A model generated the notes under the pieces. It saw only the letters and a list, made by a program, of their open reading frames with translations. It was not told the origin of the DNA and ran no database searches. The position numbers were made by a program, and so were the translations under genes. This document shows, one piece after another, positions 60,943 to 64,000 of a stretch of DNA of 64,000 bases (positions are counted from its first letter, which is position 1; each line of letters opens with the position of its first letter). Location: contig RWJK01001913.1 of assembly GCA_004335835.1 (NCBI GenBank), forward strand, positions 1 through 64,000, written 5' to 3'. The DNA is from Scenedesmus sp. ARA3 (taxonomy: Eukaryota > Chlorophyta > Chlorophyceae > Sphaeropleales > Scenedesmaceae).

Positions 60943-62356
60943 ATGGCTGCCGCATCGCCAGAGAAGGTGAAGGAGCAGATCAAGCCTGAGGAGTCTGAGA
61001 AGCAGGTGCGGTGTGCTGCTGCTGCTGCTGTTGCCATAGGTTGACGTTTCCCTCCTCAGATCGTAGATCACTTCAGCAGCAGCAGCAGTTGCTGTAGCTG
61101 CAGATCTGCATGCTGCTCTAGAGCATGCAGAGCTCCGTCCTACATGCTTGATCTGACACGATCCACCCAAGATCAGCATGCTGGAAGGTTTCACAAGTGC
61201 AGAGTGCACAATGCGATGCTAGCCGAGGTTGCAAAACACCAACACAGCCTGCTGTTCTCGCTGCATGGATCGGCTCCTCACCTTAGCCACCTGCTGCTAC
61301 TGCATGGATCATTTCCTGCAATCATTATATGATCCATTTCCTGCAGGCTCACCAGCCCGGCATGGAGGTGGACATGGACACCAAGCCCATCTACATCAGG
61401 GACTCGTACAAGGGCAGCGGCAAGCTGCAGGGCAAGGTGGCCATCATCACAGGTGGGCAGGTACTAGGAATTCGTCAGATTGATGTTGGGTTGCTGGTGA
61501 TGATTGGCGGTGTTTTACAGTAGACAGCAAGCTGCAGGGCAAGGCAGCCATCATCACAGGTGGGGCGCTCTACACTCCTCAAGACATCATGTAACAATTC
61601 TAAAGGCAGCAGGACGGGTGCGGCAGCAGCCTGCAACTGCAGCACAGCAAGCTGCAGGTCAAGCTGGGTATCATCACAGGTGAGGCGGTCAGCACCATTA
61701 GATAATCTATGTGGCTGGACAGCTGCAGCAGCAGGGTAATGCGCACATGCAATGCGTGTGGGTCATCATGGTGGTGATGGGTGCATGCACAGTTGCCAAA
61801 TACAGTGTGGGTGGGTAAATTGTTGTCTTGGGCAAAGCTGCCAACTTGGCGGTTGGTTTGCCACACACGTGTTGAACCACTGCTTTGCTTTACACTGCGC
61901 TGCAGCATCACCTTACCCTGCCCTGGCGTGCCTTGCATTGCCTTGCATTCTTTGCAATGCATGCGAGTTGCGTGGTGAGCATAATTGCTTCAGACAACAC
62001 TTCATCAAGGTGCTATTCATGATGCAGTGCTCGCCACCAACTTCCCAACTCCTTGCACCACCCCAGGTGGCGACTCTGGCATTGGCCGCTGCCGCGATGC
62101 ATTTTGCTCGCAAAAATGCCGATGTGGCCATCCTGTGCATCAATGTGCACAATGCTACTGCTGCTGCTGCTGCTGCTGCTGTGCAGGTGGTGACTCTGGC
62201 ATCGGCCGTGCTGTTGCGGTGCATTTTGCGCGCGAGGGTGCCGACGTGGCCATCCTGTACCTTGATGAGCACAAGGATGCCGACGAGGTGGTGGAGCTGG
62301 TGAAGAAGGAGGGCAGGAAGTGCCTCAAGTTCAGCGGCGACGTCAGCAAGCCTGAG
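60943..62356 (+). CDS. SDR of the plastid aldehyde reductase / GsP39-like group, 3' part lost or beyond the array
   Basis: Three exons (60943-61005, 61347-61452 and 62187-62356) join in phase to 113 residues. The N-terminus has the hallmark of this SDR branch, a QPGMEVDM segment followed by YKGSGKLQGKVAIITGG and DSGIGRAVAVHFAREGADVAILYLDEHKDA; intron 2 splits the TGGDSGIG nucleotide-binding motif. Exon 3 ends GDVSKPE, where the family normally continues to the NNAA and YxxxK motifs. Those parts were not found in the remaining 1.6 kb, which instead holds a repeat array, a gap and a retroelement-like remnant. Either a very long intron follows, or the gene is broken. Related plant enzymes detoxify aldehydes with NADPH. 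Exon 2's tail, exon 3's front and exon 3's tail all have extra copies. Confidence 0.82.
61526..61686 (+). repeat. Two extra copies of the SDR exon 2 tail with donor
   Basis: The end of exon 2 (about 61420-61452 plus GTGGGC) recurs at 61526-61559 (donor GTGGGG) and 61646-61679 (donor GTGAGG). Each copy ends ATCATCACAG|GTG, which reads as an acceptor or as a donor. Confidence 0.92.
62062..62151 (+). pseudogene. Degenerate copy of the 5' part of SDR exon 3
   Basis: About 90 bp with clear similarity to the start of exon 3 (62187 on), including the acceptor and the GGTGGCGACTCTGGCATTGG core. It has a 2-base deficit near GGCCGCTGCC relative to the intact copy, so the frame is lost. It lies immediately upstream of the CTG run that precedes the real exon. 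Confidence 0.85.
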
Positions 62357-63140
62357 GTGAGTTAGACAAGTGTTTTGTGGTTTTGCTGGGAAGGATGGAG
62401 GCTAGTGTACACGTGTGACAGGTGGATTGGCTTGTTGATTTGGTTGCTGGTAGTGTCTCAAGTTCAGCGGCGACGTCAGCAAGCCCGAGGTGAGGACGGC
62501 AAGTGTTTGGGGTTTTGCTTGGAAGGATGGTGGCTAGTGTACATTTGCCGGGGAGTGTGTTGGCTAGTGGCTTGGTTGCTGGAACTGCCTCAAGTTCAGG
62601 CGGTATGCTGAGTGGCTTGGTTGCTGAAGTGATTCAAGTTCAGCGGCGACGTCAGCAAGCCTGAGGTGAGTCTAGACAAGTGTTCTTGGGGTTATGCTGG
62701 GAAAAATGGCGGCTAGTGTACATATTTGCAAGGCAGAGTGGTGTTGGCTAGTGGCTTGGTTGCTGGAACTGCCTCAAGGTCAGGGGGCGCTATGCCGAGT
62801 GGCTTGGTTGCTGAAGTGCCCCAAATTCAGGGTGACGTCAGCAAGCCCGAGGTGAGTTGAGCAAGAGTTGTGCGGNNNNNNNNNNNNNNNNNNNNNNNNN
62901 NNNNNNNNNNNNNNNNNNNNNNNNNNNNNNNNNNNNNNNNNATGTGGCAGGCGGAGTGGTATTGCTCAGTGGCTTGGTTGCTAGTAGTGCCTCAAGTTTA
63001 GCGTCGACGTCAGCTTAGCGTAAACGTCAGCAAGATAAGAGGTGAGACTACTAGACGGCTTGATGGTTACTGTGAAGAAGTGGTATTGCTTAACGGCTTG
63101 GTTGCTGGTAGTGCCATCAATTCAACGACGGCAAGCCACA
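62321..63140 (+). repeat. Array of about 130-bp units carrying the SDR exon 3 tail, donor and intron
   Basis: The 36-nt exon tail (TGCCTCAAGTTCAGCGG... to ...CCTGAG) plus GTGAGT and some 100 bp of intron is repeated. Starts of recognisable units are 62321 (the real exon end), 62453, 62630, 62817 and 62991, with further shortened starts at 62586, 62770 and 63111. Most units end in GGCTTGGTTGCTG(G/A)(T)AG, an acceptor-like end. The array is interrupted by a gap at 62876-62941. Confidence 0.93.
62876..62941. other. Assembly gap (66 N) inside the repeat array
   Basis: A run of N within the tandem array; more units may have been lost in assembly. Confidence 1.
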
Positions 63141-63537
63141 GATGAGCTTGACAAGATGTTGGAGGTCCGCTGGGTTGTGCCGGGAGGAACCCCCATGGTG
63201 TGTGCCAGCTGTGCAGGTTGTGTTGCTGGCTTCAAGTGGGCTGTAAGCCTGGTCAAGTGACAATGGTTGAGCTTGGCTTGGGTCTGTGAACTTCAGGCTG
63301 GACCGCTTGAACGGTTGTACACGGTTGACTGCAGCTCAATTACCCAAGTCAAGCTTGACCAGCACAGATTGTCAGGAAGGCCACGCTGGCGTTCTTGACG
63401 TGCACAGCAGGAACAATAATAGTTCATTGCCTGTGCATCAAAGGAGGACAACATGCAGATAGTTGGCTGCATGTTTGACAGGTTGATGTGGCAAAAACTT
63501 GATGACAATGAATATGCGTAACTCCTACTGGTAGCGA
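63141..63537. other. No gene recognised
   Basis: Between the SDR array and the retroelement-like remnant there is no frame with a domain and no clear repeat. Confidence 0.5.
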
Positions 63538-63883
63538 GTGCCTGATTGCTTGCTGCTACCACATGCGGCAACGGCTGCTACCACATGTTCAGCATGTGGT
63601 GCTGGTGTGGAGTCTTTGTCACATCTGCTGTTTGATTGTGCTCAGCATTTCATCAAACGTTTCATATCTCTGCACAGGCATAGCACTGCTACGCCTGTCG
63701 GAGAGATGAGATGTTTGATGAGATCAGGGCTTTGTATTTTTGCGCTGGAAAATTGCGTTATTTGTTGTTCATTTCAAATGCTGCGGTGAAGATGATCGGT
63801 TTGTATCGGATGATGCTTGGGGTCCTGATAGGTTACTGGTTTGTAGGATCATCGCTGCTTTCCGTGAAAAGCTTGGGGTGTGA
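63538..63883 (+). mobile_element. Decayed non-LTR retrotransposon-like remnant
   Basis: A translated segment at 63586-63639 reads CSACGAGVESLSHLLFDC, which fits the zinc-knuckle pattern (C-x2-C ... H-x4-C) found after the reverse transcriptase domain in many LINE-type polyproteins. A second piece at 63699-63786 and a third at 63788-63883 (ending in REKLGV and a stop) continue in other frames, as expected of an old frameshifted copy. No reverse transcriptase core is visible, so the assignment is tentative. Confidence 0.45.
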
Positions 63884-64000
63884 GTAAAACTTGACTGGAG
63901 TAGTGCTTCCTCCAGTTGCCGCGCCAATGGGGCGTCGGGCCGATGGCGTTGATGCTGTGGCTTGATGGGGAACATGATAATGGGTAAACATGATGCGTCA

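Noticed and set aside
62321..63140. Regular repeats resembling a CRISPR array
   Set aside because: The units are long, diverged, contain exon and intron sequence and lie in a eukaryotic gene; there are no uniform short repeats with unique spacers.

Overview
The window is nuclear DNA of a green alga, most likely a chlorophycean (Chlamydomonadales or Sphaeropleales type). I cannot name the species. The reasons are intron-rich genes with GT-AG introns, very frequent CAG/CTG repeats that encode Gln, Ala and Ser runs, and a green-lineage gene set: a plant-type tandem CCCH protein, an EGY plastid protease, a plastid ABC1 kinase, a BOU-type mitochondrial carrier and a small TPR protein. Gene models were built by hand by joining exons whose reading phase fits across canonical splice sites. 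Most models sum to an exact multiple of three, which supports them.

Layout. 1-2419: no gene resolved. 2420-4783 (+): tandem CCCH zinc-finger protein, 5' end open. 4784-12040: 7.2 kb with no convincing gene. 12041-17743 (+): EGY/S2P-type metalloprotease. 19597-26024 (-): a MUS81 endonuclease enlarged to about 1,519 residues. 26757-31045 (+): MYND-finger protein, head-to-head with MUS81. 32517-33945 (+): carbonyl-reductase-like short-chain dehydrogenase (SDR). 34487-35534 (+): small membrane protein with an in-frame TGA. 36360-40120 (-): glycerol-3-phosphate dehydrogenase in 12 exons. 41909-47776 (-): ABC1K kinase. 49006-51678 (+): mitochondrial carrier, head-to-head with the kinase. 53537-55339 (+): unknown protein. 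56311-57734 (+): secreted M43 metalloprotease. 58494-60386 (+): TPR protein. 60943-62356 and onward (+): a second SDR whose 3' part dissolves into a tandem array and an assembly gap. 63538-63883: decayed retroelement-like remnant.

Functionally this is an ordinary nuclear neighbourhood: plastid maintenance (EGY, ABC1K, possibly the TPR protein and the second SDR), carbon and lipid metabolism (glycerol-3-phosphate dehydrogenase, carrier), DNA repair (MUS81) and RNA regulation (CCCH). There is no operon logic.

The most unusual signal is structural. At least three genes carry short tandem copies of an exon edge together with its splice site, placed inside the neighbouring intron. Examples are three separate sites in the EGY gene, exon 6 of the carrier and three sites in the second SDR. 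The extreme case is an array of about 130-bp units in the second SDR. Each unit holds a 36-nt (12-codon) exon tail with its own donor, and most units have an acceptor-like sequence. Such AG|GT tandem duplication is a known theoretical route to new introns or cassette exons, and this window seems to show several stages of it. A second genome-wide habit is that CTG runs sit directly upstream of 3' splice sites while CAG runs sit inside exons of the same strand.
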